This document shows positions 1 through 11,975 of a stretch of 64,000 nt of DNA, piece after piece (the stretch's first letter is position 1; each line of letters begins with the position of its first letter). Source of the stretch: Aselliscus stoliczkanus. Its lineage: Eukaryota > Chordata > Mammalia > Chiroptera > Hipposideridae. Below the pieces are notes generated by a model that ran no database searches, had not been told where the DNA came from, and was given only the letters and a program-made list of their open reading frames with translations. Location: assembly GCA_033961575.1 (NCBI GenBank), contig CM066727.1:87294501-87358500 (forward strand), read 5' to 3'. The position numbers and the translations under genes were made by a program.

Positions 1-149
1 CTTCAGGCAGACAGCCCTTGACCTTGCTGTCTATAATAGCAACCATGGCACGCACACACCCTCACACACATGCATCACCATAATTCTCTCTTCCCTCACT
101 CCACTTGGATTTTTTTTTCTATTACTTATCCCTCCTGAAATAGTATGAA
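1..149. other. Single-copy left edge with short CA-rich run
   Basis: I see no gene here. There is a short run of alternating C and A near 50-75 and a T-rich stretch near 111-120. The sequence leads directly into an L2-like relic. Confidence 0.5.
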
Positions 150-1022
150 TTTATTTTCTGATTGTTGTTTATCTTCTATCCCAGTCCATTAGAATATAAG
201 CTCCATGATATGGAAAATAGTATGGAGGTTCCTCAAAAATTTAAAATAGAACTACCACAGGACCCAGGAATTCCATTTCTGGGTATTTAACCAAAGAAAT
301 CCAGAACACTAATTCAATAAGATATAAGCACCCCATGTTCACTGCAGCATTATTTACAATAGCCAAGATATGGAAATAACCTAAGCGCCCATCAATAGAT
401 GACTAAATGAAGAAGATGTGGTACATTTACAAAATGGAATATTACTTACTCATAAAAAGAATGCATTCTTACATTTTGTGACAACATGGATATGTTGTCC
501 ATGAGGGTATTATGCTAAGGGAAATAAATACCATATGATTTCACTATATAAGAAACCTAAAAAAACAAAATAAATGAATAAACAAAACAGAAACAAACTC
601 ATAGATACAGAGAACAAACTGATGGTTGCTAGATCTGAGGGGGTTTTGGGGATGGGTAAAAAAGGGGACGGGATTAAGAAGTACAAATTGGTCGATACAA
701 AGTTGTCATGGGGATATAAAGTACAGATTAGGGAATATAGTCAATAATATTGTAATAACTATGTATAGTACCGGGGGTGGGGGTTACTAGACTTATCAGG
801 TGATCACTTCTTAAGTTATATGAATGTTTAATCACTATGCTGTACACCTGAAACTAATATAATATTATAATGTTGTGTGTCAACTGTAATTGAAAAATTT
901 ATATATATGTAAATTATATAAATAAATTATATATATCTCAAAGCTCCATGAAAGCAGAGATTTTTGTAACCACAGCATTCAGAATAGAGACTGCCAACAA
1001 ATAATTATTGAATGAATGAATG
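150..1022 (+). repeat. L2-like LINE 3' end, split by an L1 insertion
   Basis: The left part (about 150-197) and the right part (about 952-1022) together read like the 3' end of an L2 element: a segment on 'aagctccatga', then 'gcagagattttt', and finally the short tail repeat 'gaatgaatgaatgaa'. The two halves are continuous once the L1 at 209-940 and one copy of its target-site duplication are removed. The family call is from memory of the L2 consensus. Confidence 0.7.
209..940 (+). mobile_element. 5'-truncated L1, 3' end of ORF2 plus 3' UTR
   Basis: The sequence carries the end of L1 ORF2 (starting near the 'tatggaggttcctcaaaaa' motif), followed by a typical L1 3' UTR and an AT-rich tail. It is bounded by an 11-bp perfect target-site duplication, aagctccatga, at 198-208 and 941-951, so its ends are well defined. 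Stops and frameshifts break the ORF2 remnant, so it cannot make protein. It landed in an older L2. Confidence 0.9.
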
Positions 1023-1028
1023 AATTGT

Positions 1029-1135
1029 ACAGATGAGGTAACTGACGGTCAGGGAATTTAAGTAACTTTCCCAAGTTCTTACAGCAGGTAAGTGGAAGAG
1101 TTGGTATTCTAGCCTAGGGCTGTCTAACTCCACCT
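1029..1135 (-). repeat. MIR SINE fragment
   Basis: The order 'acagatgaggtaactga', 'taagtaactttcccaag', 'cagcaggtaagtggaagag' is the reverse complement of the MIR core. It lies directly after the L2 tail. Confidence 0.8.
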
Positions 1136-1604
1136 CTCAGAAATCATGACACATGGTGGAACCCTGGTAAATCTAACCCTGATCTGTTAAACACAGATGC
1201 TTGGAGATATCAAGTAGCACATTCAAGGCCCTGAAATAGTTACCATAACTTCCTGAGAGACTTCCCCAGAGACACTCTACCTTAATGGACTGATGAGAGC
1301 AAGTGTTTCTCACCCACCACATCCTAAAGTATGTCCTCACATGGTCCTTCCCTGAAATGCTGGGAATTAAACAAAGCAGCCACAGCCCCTGCCCTGTGGA
1401 AGCTCAGCAATCTAGAACAAACACTGATGCACACAGGGCTGGTCTCATGAGCTGGCAACCACATGGTCTGATTTTAGAGGCTGGGCAAACTTCGTCCAAA
1501 AATATCTACCCCTCCCAAATGCCACAGCGCCTGGAATTCCACCATTAGAGAGATATTTCTGGGAGTGTAAGCACTATCTCTGATTCTGAGTCATTTTGTT
1601 TTAG
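1136..1604. other. Single-copy sequence, no gene seen
   Basis: An 81-codon open frame at 1303-1548 shows no domain-like pattern and is the size expected by chance. No repeat was recognised. Confidence 0.5.
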
Positions 1605-1626
1605 GTATGTATATATATATATATTT
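1605..1626. repeat. (TA)n microsatellite
   Basis: A short run of alternating T and A (about nine TA units) follows 'aggtatg'. Confidence 0.85.
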
Positions 1627-1960
1627 TAAGACAGCACATAGTTGTGCTTGGGTTTTTTTTAATCCATCCTCTGAGCTTATTTCTTTTAATAAATGAGTTG
1701 ATCTCATTTACGTTTATTATAATACATTTGTCATATGCTATTATCTTTTTTTTTCACGTTTAATGCTTCATTTATATTTCCTTTTTTGTACTGTATAGTC
1801 TGAATTTTAGTTCTAACAGTGATTACCTTTTTAATTTTAAATAAGATGCTTAAATTTCTATTTCTTAATTAGCTTCAGATATCAAATAGAATCTATTATC
1901 TCCCAACTAAAAAAGATGAAAAAATTAATGGTCTTATAATTCCTCCATTTCCTTTCCACC
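1627..1960 (-). repeat. Probable old L1 fragment, antisense
   Basis: This T-rich stretch resembles the reverse complement of an old L1 (a segment like 'gttgtgcttgggttttttt' followed by 'atgagttgatctcattta'). Divergence is high, and only the general order of motifs supports the call. Confidence 0.4.
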
Positions 1961-4900
1961 TACTCTTACCCTCCCAAAAGACATAATCTTTTTGTTATTG
2001 TGTTATTGTGTTTTTCCTTCCTTGTGGCTATATTATTATCTTTATTCTTATTCTTATTATTGTTTTTAAAGTTGGAGTTGCTGGGTTGTGTTTTTTTAGT
2101 GTTTGGATTTTTTTTTAAATGGCTAAATATCTGAAAGAAGCCACAGTTACCAGACACCAGTATCTTTGGGCGAATTAAATGTTCCAATTACTTTCATTCA
2201 TGCAATAGGGGCTCCTAGGCTGCATGACTGGGACTAGGAAGGGGGCGGGGAAACACAAAAAGGGGGAAACTGGATGGAGGATGGGGAAATAAACGGAAAG
2301 CAAACTTTACCTACTTCTCTTTTGCCTTTTGTGAAACATGGAAACAAGGGAAAAACATAATGTAAATGAAATAAACATTCCCAGAGGGTACCCAGATGCC
2401 TGATGCTCTTTTGGTGTAAAAAAAGTGTAGAGGTAAGACAAGTGTATGTTATCAAAAGTTGGCGCATTAGGGGTGGGCGAGGGGAGGAAGAGAAGCACAG
2501 AACCTCCCAGGGAGTCCTGCAAACCTGCTCCTTGACATCACAGGTTACAAACCTCATTCCACATCACATCCTGTCCTCGCACAATCTCTGGCCATGCCTG
2601 TGTCTCATTGTAGAATGGGGCCCTACACACAAAAACAACCGCTTCGTGTTTAGTCCAGGCTCAATTCTTTCTGAAACTGCTCTGGGTTTCTTTATCTCAA
2701 CCCGTTGTGAGAACACAGGAAACCCTGCTTCCCCAATCCTGAAATATCTGCCTCAGGAAGGAAGGTATATCGTCTTTCCAGAGCCTCTGTTTTGCTTGTG
2801 CACCACTTCGATAGCCTGCTTTGTGAATGCACAGCAAAGCAAATGAATTCAGACCTTCCTTGGAAATGGCATGTTAAAAAGATAATATCCAAATCGATTT
2901 AAACAATAGGGAAGAAGTTAGGTCATAAAACCAGGTATGAACTTTGTGCAAACTGGACTAAATGAAGTACCGGAAAGGTCTTCTGTTATTGTTTTATTTA
3001 GTTTGGTTGGGGGGAGGGGCTTACTAAGAATTGTTCAAAAGAAAAATCACTCATTTTCTTCTTCAACATTCTTGCTGGATTTAGGGAGTAATTTGTTAAT
3101 TCACCTTTCACCAGGTCCAAATGAAATGCATCTTTTATTTATAGAAAACATACAAAGCTTCAATTTGTTCAATGGTGTTTTATGATCAATTTTTTGAAAT
3201 AATCTAAGTCAAGATATTTTAAGAGATGACTATAATTGAATCAAAGAGCTATCATGCTCACTATTAAAAGATATTGATTAAAAATGCTTACCAGACACAA
3301 AGAGTGGGATGGACCTGTGGGATTGGTTTACCATCCCAGGATTCTGTGTTTCTATAAGCAGAAGTGGTATTTGTGCTTGACAACATTTTCTGGGCCATCA
3401 CTCATGATTTCTAAGCTGGACCCTGGTATTAATCATGTTCACACGAGCCTTGGATGGCCTTTATTTCAGAGCTGATGACAAATCCACGTTTCAGTGAAAA
3501 ATTGCCAGTTGAGGTCTGGAAATTTTTTTGGTTTTTTTAACTATGTCTCGAAGTCACTAAATTCCAAGGCAGGTTCTCTTTCTTAAGACACCCATCACCA
3601 TGGACCCGAGGTGTTATTTGTATACCAAACATTGCAGTGCAACCAAAAATATAAACATTCAAAAAAGGATAAGGGCTCTTTGCTCCAACCTCTACAAGTA
3701 TTTATTAGGCAGTGCTCCTCAATTTCAACACACTATTCCTAGGAACAGTTTCCGCGTTTTCCAGCTGCCTTCCCTCCCAGGCCCCTCCCTGAGTTCAGCT
3801 CCCCCTCCCACCCCCTGCTGCCTGGCCTGCTTCCTCCTTTGCCCACCCAAGTGGCCCTGCCTCAAGTGTCCTCCAGCTCACACCATGCATGCCTCTCGAA
3901 GGCTCCCTGAGGATGTCCCCATTGAAAACCAGGAACAAAAAGCGCTTTTTACAGGGTCTCCCAGGCACAGTGAAAGCCAGGCAGCTTTGAGAAGCCTGCC
4001 AAGGAGGGCAAAGGCCTCGCTTTGAAAATGCTTCTCCAGTTTGCTGACTCGTGGGACTTGGCCAGCCCAGGGAACAGCGCTGCAGGGAAGAAAGCCCCTG
4101 GATGGGCCTCCCTGGCAGGCACCCCTGCTCTTTTCATCAGGCCCCATGTGACACCCGTGAGGGAGCTGGCCGTGGAGCCTGGTGAATGAAGACTGTTTGT
4201 CAGGTCCCCTCCCCTGACTATAGCCCATACGTCAGGACACACGCCTTCCCACTGCTAAATAATAGCTGAGAAAAGAACAGCAGGTTTGCACCCTGTCACC
4301 CAGAAAGCCCGTCTCTTCTGCTCTTCTGTCCTAGTTTCGCTCCTTGGGACCACCTGACCCAAAGTTCCATGTCTGTAGGACACACAGGAGTGGCCAGGCC
4401 TGGACTGGGACCAGCCAGAATTGAATAAGTAAGAAAAGGAAGCAGTGAAAATCCACTGACCACAGGAGACCGTTTTCCTTAGCTCTGGGGAAGCAATAAG
4501 ACCCCATAATTCAGCACAAAAAGGACCTGTATGGCAGCCCAGGTTGTGTTTGGTTCTGGGTGAAGTGTGAGTTCTTTGTTGTCACTCAGTTTTTCCCTCT
4601 GTAAAAGAGACATGGGCCCATGTGATTTGCTACATAAAGCCCTATTATTTAATCCGTTGACAAATTGCAAATCCAAGCCCTAAAAACTTCATCCACTGAC
4701 CACCAGTGCTGGGTGAATAATGAAAGCAAGAACTCAAGGACAGCCACCTCACCCATCTGTTTATTTTTCCTGCCTGAGTCGAAAATGGCTTCAAGGCCCT
4801 GCAGTCAGAATGGCCATGCCTCTTCCTGTGGCAGCCAGAGAGGGTGCAGAGGACAGTGTTATTCAAGGTCATTTGAAGGAGGCAAGGACCTACCTACCAC

Positions 4901-5208
4901 AAGGGGCCGTTGTGAAAATGTGGACACCCAGAATCAAAGATCAAGGGCAAGATTCCCACACATGAGGCAGCCCAGGGCACCCCCTTGCTGACATTTTTGG
5001 AGCAGAAAAGACAGTGTGGTCACTTACAGAAGGCAGCAGCATTTCTGCAAATTAGGAAAAAGCATAACCTTCTGGTACAAGAGTTACAAACATCCCCTCT
5101 GTGTAGACCAGTTAGGAAAGAGGTGCCTATGTAGGCAATTCAATTAGGATCCAGCACTCCCAGGCTTGGGGTACAGTGAGAGTAGCCCTGTCTAGAGGTC
5201 AGCACAAC
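1961..5208. other. Mostly single-copy sequence, no gene recognised
   Basis: The stretch holds open frames of 147 codons (2403-2846, plus), 141 codons (3600-4025, plus) and 116 codons (3878-4228, minus). The last two overlap on opposite strands. None has a recognisable motif, and the proline- and cysteine-rich part near 3770-3890 follows from a C-rich tract. GC content rises between about 3,760 and 4,230 without a CpG island. I rate all of these frames as chance. Confidence 0.55.
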
Positions 5209-5209
5209 T

Positions 5210-5243
5210 ACACATACACACCCCACACACACACACACACACC
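5210..5243. repeat. (CA)n microsatellite
   Basis: The run consists of CA units with one interruption (ccccacac). Confidence 0.9.
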
Positions 5244-5539
5244 CTGCTGTTAGTAGCTCTGTTGCTTGATAGGGAACTGCCAAGGCGGAACTGGAGGCTT
5301 CTCACAGGTGCAGGAAGGAACTCCAAAGTATCTTCTTAACAAGTAAACAATGTTGCCTAATTTAGCTCTAATTTTTTTTTTTCAGAATGGCTTTGAAGTG
5401 GCAGTTTCTAGGAAAACCCTAATACTCCTGAAGGGGAGAGCAAAGCCTCCAGCGTATTGCAGCCAAGTTACTCAAACCATTGGCAGGCCTAGGTGCACAT
5501 AGTAACTGCACAGCCAATAGGTAGGCCCACAGGTGAGCT

Positions 5540-6090
5540 GGGACTACCCTTGCCCTCTGGGAACTTACAGGCCATGCCTTGGAGAGACCAACAGCCATAC
5601 ACAGCACAGGGGAATACGGAGGGACAGAGAAAGTACCAACAGGCACCAAGGACGGAACAATTCATTTATTTCGGGAGAATCAAAGATGGCTTCACAGAGG
5701 AGATGGCTTCTGAAGGATAGATTAGGATTTCCATGCCTAGAGGAGCCGGGATGAGGGAAAAGCATAAACAAAACTAGGAGTCAGGAGAGGCTGTGATATG
5801 GCCAGTGCACGGGGTGGAAAGAGTGGGGAAAGCAGTGGGTGAGGCTGGAGGCCAGCCGGACCAACCCAGAGAGACCATGAAAACAAGGAGGGGACTGTAA
5901 TTTGACCTGTGCCTTAGGACAACTCTGTCTGACAACACTGGGAGACCAGGCTGTAGAGACTAAAGATAATAAAGCCATCTGGAAGGATGCTGAGGCATGA
6001 TGGGCCAGGCCAGTGGGGAAGGAAAGGAGGAAGTGGGGAAGGGAACAAGAAGAAGGTGACTCTGAGGTCTCTAGATTAGATGGGTCAGGG
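5540..6090 (-). repeat. L2-like LINE fragment, antisense
   Basis: Purine-rich sequence with the order 'gaacttacaggccatgcc', 'gatggcttcacagaggag', 'gatggcttctgaaggatag' and 'gaggctggaggccagc' matches a common ancient mammalian LINE, remembered as L2, read in reverse. The plus-orientation relative in this window is at 43,330-43,765. Open frames of about 75 codons inside it are not genes. Confidence 0.5.
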
Positions 6091-6352
6091 GTGGGGGGTG
6101 GACAGTGAGATCATGTACCTGAAATAGTGAACACAGGAGGGAGAACTGATTTGGAAGGACAGTGTTGGATTCAGTCAGTGGAGGCCAGTTTGAGATGCTA
6201 ATAACTCACTCTGATAGAAATGTCTCACAATTAGTTAACCAATTAGCTGGTTTTAAAGCAGAAAGGCAAAGAGATTGCTAATGAACTAGGGAGCCGCGTA
6301 AGGGTCCCTGCTTTCTTCCTTGTTCAGGTGGCTGTGGCACTGACTAGGTCAG

Positions 6353-6445
6353 GGCAGTGGTTTTCAGACTTCAGGTGCCTCAGAATCACCTGGGGAGCAT
6401 GGTGACAACACAGGTGCCTAGACTTTCTCCCCCAAGTGATTGTTT
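6353..6445. mobile_element. MER5-like hAT DNA transposon fragment
   Basis: The segment 'gcagtggttttcagact' followed by 'cctcagaatcacctgggga' matches the end of the non-autonomous hAT-Charlie element MER5A. The other terminal inverted repeat is not visible, so the copy is incomplete. Confidence 0.75.
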
Positions 6446-7605
6446 GGTGGTTATTGTCAGTGCCTACTGAAAGGACACCGATTCAGGTTACCCAGTCAAA
6501 AAAGTTAAAAGTCGAGGAGATTCCTTTAAACTTTTAACGTCTTTCTCATTAATTAACTAGAGTGCCTTCATCTGTTTGTCTTTTAGCTAAATAATCTCTT
6601 TAACTGATTAACTGCAGTTGATTGCCATTGGCCACCAAAAAGGTCAATGATATCAGCCTCAGGAGAAACCATCTAAGATCACAAAGGCTATTTTGTCAGA
6701 GGTGAGAGGAGACAGAGAAACAAAGAGACAAAAAAATGGTAGGACTGCATGACTGGAAAGAAAGGTTGGTCTGAGCATTGTTGGCAAAAATGGCTTAGCC
6801 GTCATGGGTGGTCACTAGAAAATGTTGTAAGGAGCCAAAGGGGAAGTAAGGCAGCCCTAGATTTTGTCCTTTTCCTCAGGAAAGGAGCATATGACAGGGA
6901 GCCTTGGGGACCCCGGAGCAAGGGTTTCCTGCCAGCCTACCTCAGGTCCACCCTCCGAAAAGGCCCCGTGGGGCATGTGGGCTCCTGTCCCAGGCTGTCT
7001 CAGCAGAGGGCTGCCCAGGGCTTTGCTGCCGTTGACCTTTAACCCCACAGCCCACATGACCTATGCAGAATCATTTCAAAGTTGACCAAGACTTGCTGAA
7101 TTATCCCAGGAAGAAAAGACAACAAAGGCATGACTGGAGAAAACATACAAGAGCAAACGCAAAGTCAGGCTTGAAATCCTACCTGTCATCAAAAAGTAAT
7201 ATCCCAACCCCAACAAGCTTGGAATCGAAGGCCACTTCCCACCAAACTTCTAATACTGGCATTTAATATGAAGTGTCATTTAGAAACTAATGACAAAAGA
7301 AAACCATGTGCACCTTAAAAGCTGATTAGCAAAGAAGCAGAAAAGGGGGACAGGGGTAGGGGAGGATATATTTTCCTTTTATCGCAAACCCACACTATGC
7401 CTGAATACAACCGCCCTGGCTCTAGCGTTCCTACCTGCACAGGTGGGGACACCTACCATCCCAGGTTGCCTGGACTCGCCTGGTTTCAGCAGTGTAAATC
7501 CCATGTCCTGGGAACCCCCAGTCAGTAGGTCACCCCGGGTCCAGGTTGTGGGCAGAACAGGGACTGCAATGCCAAGCTGTTGGGGCTGTGAAAACACGGG
7601 AGCGA
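6446..7605. other. Single-copy sequence with homeodomain-like AT motifs
   Basis: No gene is recognised. Short frames at 6749-7042 and 6864-7085 look like chance. Between 6,540 and 6,615 there are AT-rich motifs of the HNF1/homeodomain type (treated under findings). The 6,900-7,050 part is GC-richer and carries scattered CpGs. Confidence 0.5.
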
Positions 7606-7609
7606 GACA

Positions 7610-7790
7610 GACCCAGGCCTGTCAACTCCTGGACTGCCACTTACTAGACGCGGGTCCTAGCGCAGATCGTGTAAGTTCTCTGCGTTTCAGTTGCCTCACT
7701 TCAAAAACGGGGCTGGCTCCAAAGCCTGCTCATTCATAGGAATGTTTGTATGGATGAAAACGTAAAGGAATATAAAGTACACAGACAGTG
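7610..7790 (+). repeat. MIR SINE, nearly full core
   Basis: The segments 'tggactgccacttactag', 'gttctctgcgtttcagttg', 'cctcacttcaaaaacgggg' and the AT-rich end follow the MIR consensus in the sense direction. Confidence 0.8.
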
Positions 7791-9639
7791 GTGCACCCTG
7801 AGCTCTCAGTCAGTGTGAGATGAGAAATGTCTACGCAACCACAACCAGCACCTTCGGGAGGGTTTGCTGGGAGGTGGTGGCCTCACTGTGAAGGAGGCAG
7901 AGATGTGGGCCGCTGCTGCCTCCCCTGGGGAATGTGCAGTCCCTGTCACACATGGCCCCAGCCCAGGGTCCTGACGCAAGTCCAGAGATTGCTCGGGGAG
8001 CCCCATAGAAAGGAGACCTGTGGGGATGCCTGAGAACCACAGAGCAGGCACACAGAAGTCATGTAAGAAAGCCACATTCCCCTGCCACCATGGTTCCTGC
8101 GTGCTGAGCGTCCAGGTGGGAGGCAAGGAACAGCCAAGCGGCAGGAAGCAAGCTGAAAATTATGAAGTGCTCACATTTTTAAGTGCTCAGTGATGGTGAC
8201 GGCGCTCCCCAAGGGAACACTCTGCAGCCTAGTTAGCAACAGCAGTGGCACAAACCTTGCCCCAAATGGTCCTTTGGAGCCATCTCAGGCTCCGGGTTGT
8301 CCGTGGGAATGGCTGGGTCTTCTCATTAGTGAGTGACAACGGGGCATGCTAGTCTCAGGGCCGAGGTGCCCGTGCCTCCGCGGAGGGGTTCAAAGCAGAA
8401 AACACTGCCCCTGGCACTTGCGATGGTAAGGAGATGAACTAAGACCCTTTTATTCTCAAAGATTGTGTGTGTTCTTGAACTGCCCTGCAAGCTTCTTCAG
8501 CAGTTGTGTGACATTTAGAGGCAGGTGACAGAGAGGAAGGAAGCAGGGGCTCATGTAGATGCAAGCGTTTTGCTCACTGAACAAGTATTAATTGAGCTCC
8601 TAATACGTAGCAGTTGTTCAGTTAAACCCTGTGCTTCGCAATACACCGCAAAAATGTCACAGCACACCCCACCATCTCCTCCCCACACCTGCCTCTCAGA
8701 TGCTGCCTCCAAAGGTGCCTACAGAAGCTCTTTTGTATGAAAGGCGGTTATTGCTAGGTGTGGCCCCCAGACAGGCCCTTTCTGTATTTTGACAGTATGA
8801 CTTCCTGTGATATTACTGAGCATCTCCTGTCATCTCAGTAACAAAGGCTGATACCTGGGGTTTTTTTTTTCCTCCTGTTGAATATACTTGACATTTGATG
8901 CATCATCAAAAAGTTTCTGAGGTTTTGGGGCTAAAACTCTGAAAGTATTACTTCCTGTCCCGGAGACAGCTCAGGTGGCCTGGGCGACCCAGAGCCTCTG
9001 AAATAGGGCTGCTGCTCTGTTCTCAGCTTCACCAGGTGCTCCCAAGGATTTCAAAGCTAACCCATCCTCAGTGAACCCTCTCAAGGGCTGAAAAATGTGC
9101 TTTAGCCTCAAAGCCAAGGGTCACTGGTGCCCACCAAGCCCTGTCCCTTACTTTTAGGGTCCTTGAGAAAGACTTAACCTCTCTGCTACTCAAGGTGGTA
9201 AAACTGCAGTGTTGTGCAAAATGATCTTCAGGGAGAAAGTCTAGCATTCAATTTTCTGGTGTCCAAGTACAGACCTGAACTGCCCTCAGGCCAATGAGGT
9301 GAACGACAGTGAAACCACACATTTTTCCTAGAGGAGGAAGATTATTAGCTTGGTTACACACCCCCCACACCCCCGCCAAATCCTCCCCAATGGCCTAGCC
9401 CCATGGGAATTTGCGGAACCTGCTCTGTGAAAGCTGAAATTTGCAGCCGGCAAAACAGAAAAGTGTTCATCATTTATGCTGCACTTCATTCATGCCTCCT
9501 GTATGAGTCATGGGGCACATGCTCTTGGTCAGATCCAAAGTTAGGCTCAGAGAAGCAAGGGGCAAGACAGCAAGGCCCTTGTCCTCTGGGGGTGGCAGGT
9601 TAACCCACATCTGCCCACAGGGTTGTTCTGGGGAAGGGC
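7791..9639. other. Single-copy sequence with one weak L2-like relic
   Basis: No gene is recognised. Overlapping frames on both strands between 7806 and 8137 have no conserved pattern. A segment at about 8565-8640 ('acaagtattaattgagctc') resembles the start of an ancient LINE/MIR-type relic that usually reads 'atttattgagcacctac'. A C-rich tract lies at about 9360-9376. Confidence 0.45.
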
Positions 9640-9890
9640 TCAGGGGGCACCAGAAGGAGCCCTGAGTTATCTCAAGTGAGTGAAGAGAGGGGCAGAGAGG
9701 GAAGGCTTCTCAGGAACTAACACTTAAACTGACCTGAGATTTTAGTGGCGGCTGAGCAGCTAGACACTCCAGGCAAAGCAGCAGAAGTACCAAGCCTGCA
9801 GCCCAGAGACAGGGCACCCCAGGCAATGCCCCTCTGATCCACTGGAGTGGCTACGGGGCCTGCGGCAGCGCTGGAAACCAGGCCAGTGCT
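9640..9890 (-). repeat. L2-like relic, antisense
   Basis: Segments such as 'gagagggaaggcttctcagg', 'acttaaactgacctgag' and 'actccaggcaaagcagcag' match the same ancient LINE seen at 5540-6090. The call is weak and from memory. Confidence 0.4.
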
Positions 9891-9974
9891 TCAACCTCTG
9901 CTCAGGAGGGTGGCTGTTTCTTATTTTAGGATTTAAATCAGGGGAGCACTTTATAGGCTGTAGAGCCGGACAGG

Positions 9975-10195
9975 CAGGGGCACTGGTTTGGGGAGTCAGC
10001 CAACCTCAGGTTGAGTCTCTGCTCTTACTAATGGTGCAAACTCTGGTGAAATACTTCATCTTCCTAAGCCTCTGCTCTCTCTTGTGTAAAATGGCATAGT
10101 AATGCCCACCTCACAGGACTGTAGTAAGGGTTATACAAAATAATAAATGCCAAGAGCTGAGCACAGTGCCTGGCATTCCATATAGCAGCTAGCTA
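9975..10195 (+). repeat. MIR SINE
   Basis: The order 'gtgcaaactctggtgaaat', 'taagcctctgctctctctt', 'gtgtaaaatggcatagtaat', 'cctcacaggactg' and 'gcacagtgcctggcattcc' follows MIR in the sense direction almost to its 3' end. Confidence 0.85.
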
Positions 10196-10344
10196 AACAG
10201 AGAGGTGAGGTCTCAAGGTGTGCTTTTAGAATTATTACTCCAGCTCCTTTTGGAAGACAGATTGGAAGGGAGTAAGACGGTGGCAGGGAGGAGCCCAAAT
10301 GAACACGTGCACACACACCAACCAGCTGACAGTGAGGTAAACTA

Positions 10345-10670
10345 CATACTACAGAGAAGGCGTGACTTAATTCAAAGGCAAAAGAGGGAGGAGTCGAAAA
10401 AGGTTTCCCAGGGGAGATGACATAGGAAATGGGTCTTGTGAGGAGGAGAAATGAGGGAAGAATAACACAAAGGAAAAACACACGTACGAAAGTTCAAGGT
10501 GTACAGGAGCAATGAGGATAATCCAGAGCCAGCAGGTCCACAGGGGAAGGGCAGGGAGGAAGGCCTCCATGGGTCCACACTCAGGAGGCCAGAGCTGTCA
10601 CGATGAATCGGGCCAGGCCCTGCATCAGGCCCCGAAAGTCATGCTAAGGAATGTGAAATTTATTCAGTAG
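10345..10670 (-). repeat. L2-like relic, antisense
   Basis: The segments 'gtttcccaggggagatgaca', 'gaaagttcaaggtgtacagg' and 'catgctaaggaatgtga' correspond to the antisense ancient LINE. Frames of 67-116 codons on the minus strand across this area are incidental. Confidence 0.5.
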
Positions 10671-10899
10671 GTAGCAAAGAGCCTGTTCTTTTATTAGAGT
10701 TATCTATTTCCTGTCCATTGATCCACAAAAAGTTTTCCTGAAAGGAGAGAGACTGCACTAGAAGTGTTCCATCCGCCCCCTTGTCTCTCCCTTGTTCAAG
10801 GGAAATGAACCGAACCTCTTTGAGCTCCATTATAACCATGGCAAAGTGTCCCCTCTCTGCCGTGTGCACTAAAGTTAGAAGAATAGCTGCCTCTGCTTT

Positions 10900-11065
10900 G
10901 TCTGAAGTGCTTTGACTGTCTTCATTCATTTGATCCTCATAATAGGATCAATATTATTGTTCTCCCACTTTATGAGTAAGGAAATAAACGAGACACCAAG
11001 CCATCAAGGAACTTACCCAAGGTCACTGACTAGTAATGGACAAATGGGCAGTTCAGCAGAGGAGC
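10900..11065 (-). repeat. MIR SINE, antisense
   Basis: The sequence reads 'tcctcataataggatca', 'ctttatgagtaaggaaataa', 'acttacccaaggtcactgac', which is the reverse complement of the MIR core. Confidence 0.8.
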
Positions 11066-11857
11066 CTGCAAGGAAAGGACTAGCGGTTGCTCCGCTAACA
11101 CAGGAGAGGGCCCTGGCACACAAGTGGCCAGCTAGCCACAAAGGAAAGTCAGATTGCCATGTGAGGGCTCTTGGAGACAGGACGGGTTTGAGGAAAAGTA
11201 CCTCTCACTGCTCCAGGCAGGCTCAAAAACACCTGAGGTTAGTCACCTCTCCTCACCTCCCTTCACAGAGGAAAGTCTGTTTGGTGTGGGGCTGAACATC
11301 ACACCTCTCCCAGAGAGAGGCCACAACAGCCTGGAAAGGGTGACGGCCCCAGCGCACTGCTAGAAGGGCCCGCTTGCATGGAGGTGAGAGAACATGGGGC
11401 CCCCCTAGAACACTGAAATCACAAACAGTGGGCCAGCTTCCTCTCTGCTCCCATAATCAACTCTCAAGAAAGGCACTTCAGGGACTGGTGCTGGGGCTGG
11501 GCGGAATGAGCTGCGTCGGGGGCTGTCCCTTTCCTCTCCTCATGGACCTGGTTCTTGACCTCCACCTTCTGTCCTTAGTCCTGTGACTGCTCTCCCTTAA
11601 GATACCAGTCCTACCTGTGCCATGCCCACCCAGAAGCTGTGTGCTGAAAGGAAGGTGGCCACTTGATGGAGTTTCTCAAGGTCATCTGGTAAATTTGCAG
11701 GTGAGAAGGATTTCTGCTAAAATCCAGGAGAGACTTCAGTTAGAAAGCAGGGGCCTGAAGTAAAAAGACCAAATTCCAACTCAGTCTGGAAGTGGGGAAG
11801 AAAAAACAAGATTCAACAGTGTTTCGGGAACAACCATTAACTTCAAGTCTGTTAACT
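11066..11857. other. Single-copy sequence, no gene seen
   Basis: The open frames here (the right part of 10912-11295, and 11154-11363 and 11374-11586) have no recognisable domain. No repeat was identified. Confidence 0.5.
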
Positions 11858-11975
11858 CAGTATCACTCGGTATCACCTCCATTTTACAGATGACGAGCAG
11901 ACGCTAAGAGCCATCTTCCTGGTAAGTGCAGTGGCCAGAACGTGAACCAGGAGCTGCCTGACAACAACTCCCATT
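11858..11975 (-). repeat. MIR SINE fragment, antisense
   Basis: The segment 'cctccattttacagatgac' followed by a degraded 'ggtaagtgcagtggccagaa' is typical of antisense MIR. Confidence 0.7.

Noticed and set aside
2403..2846. 147-codon open frame on the plus strand
   Set aside because: It lies in single-copy DNA without recognisable motif, splice context or biased composition. Frames of this size are expected by chance in 64 kb on six frames.
3600..4025. 141-codon frame starting at an ATG
   Set aside because: Its proline- and cysteine-rich middle follows from a C-rich tract, and an equally long minus-strand frame overlaps it.
10131..10578. Cluster of overlapping minus-strand frames of 67-116 codons
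   Set aside because: They coincide with an antisense L2 relic and a purine-rich plus strand, which removes stop codons on the other strand.
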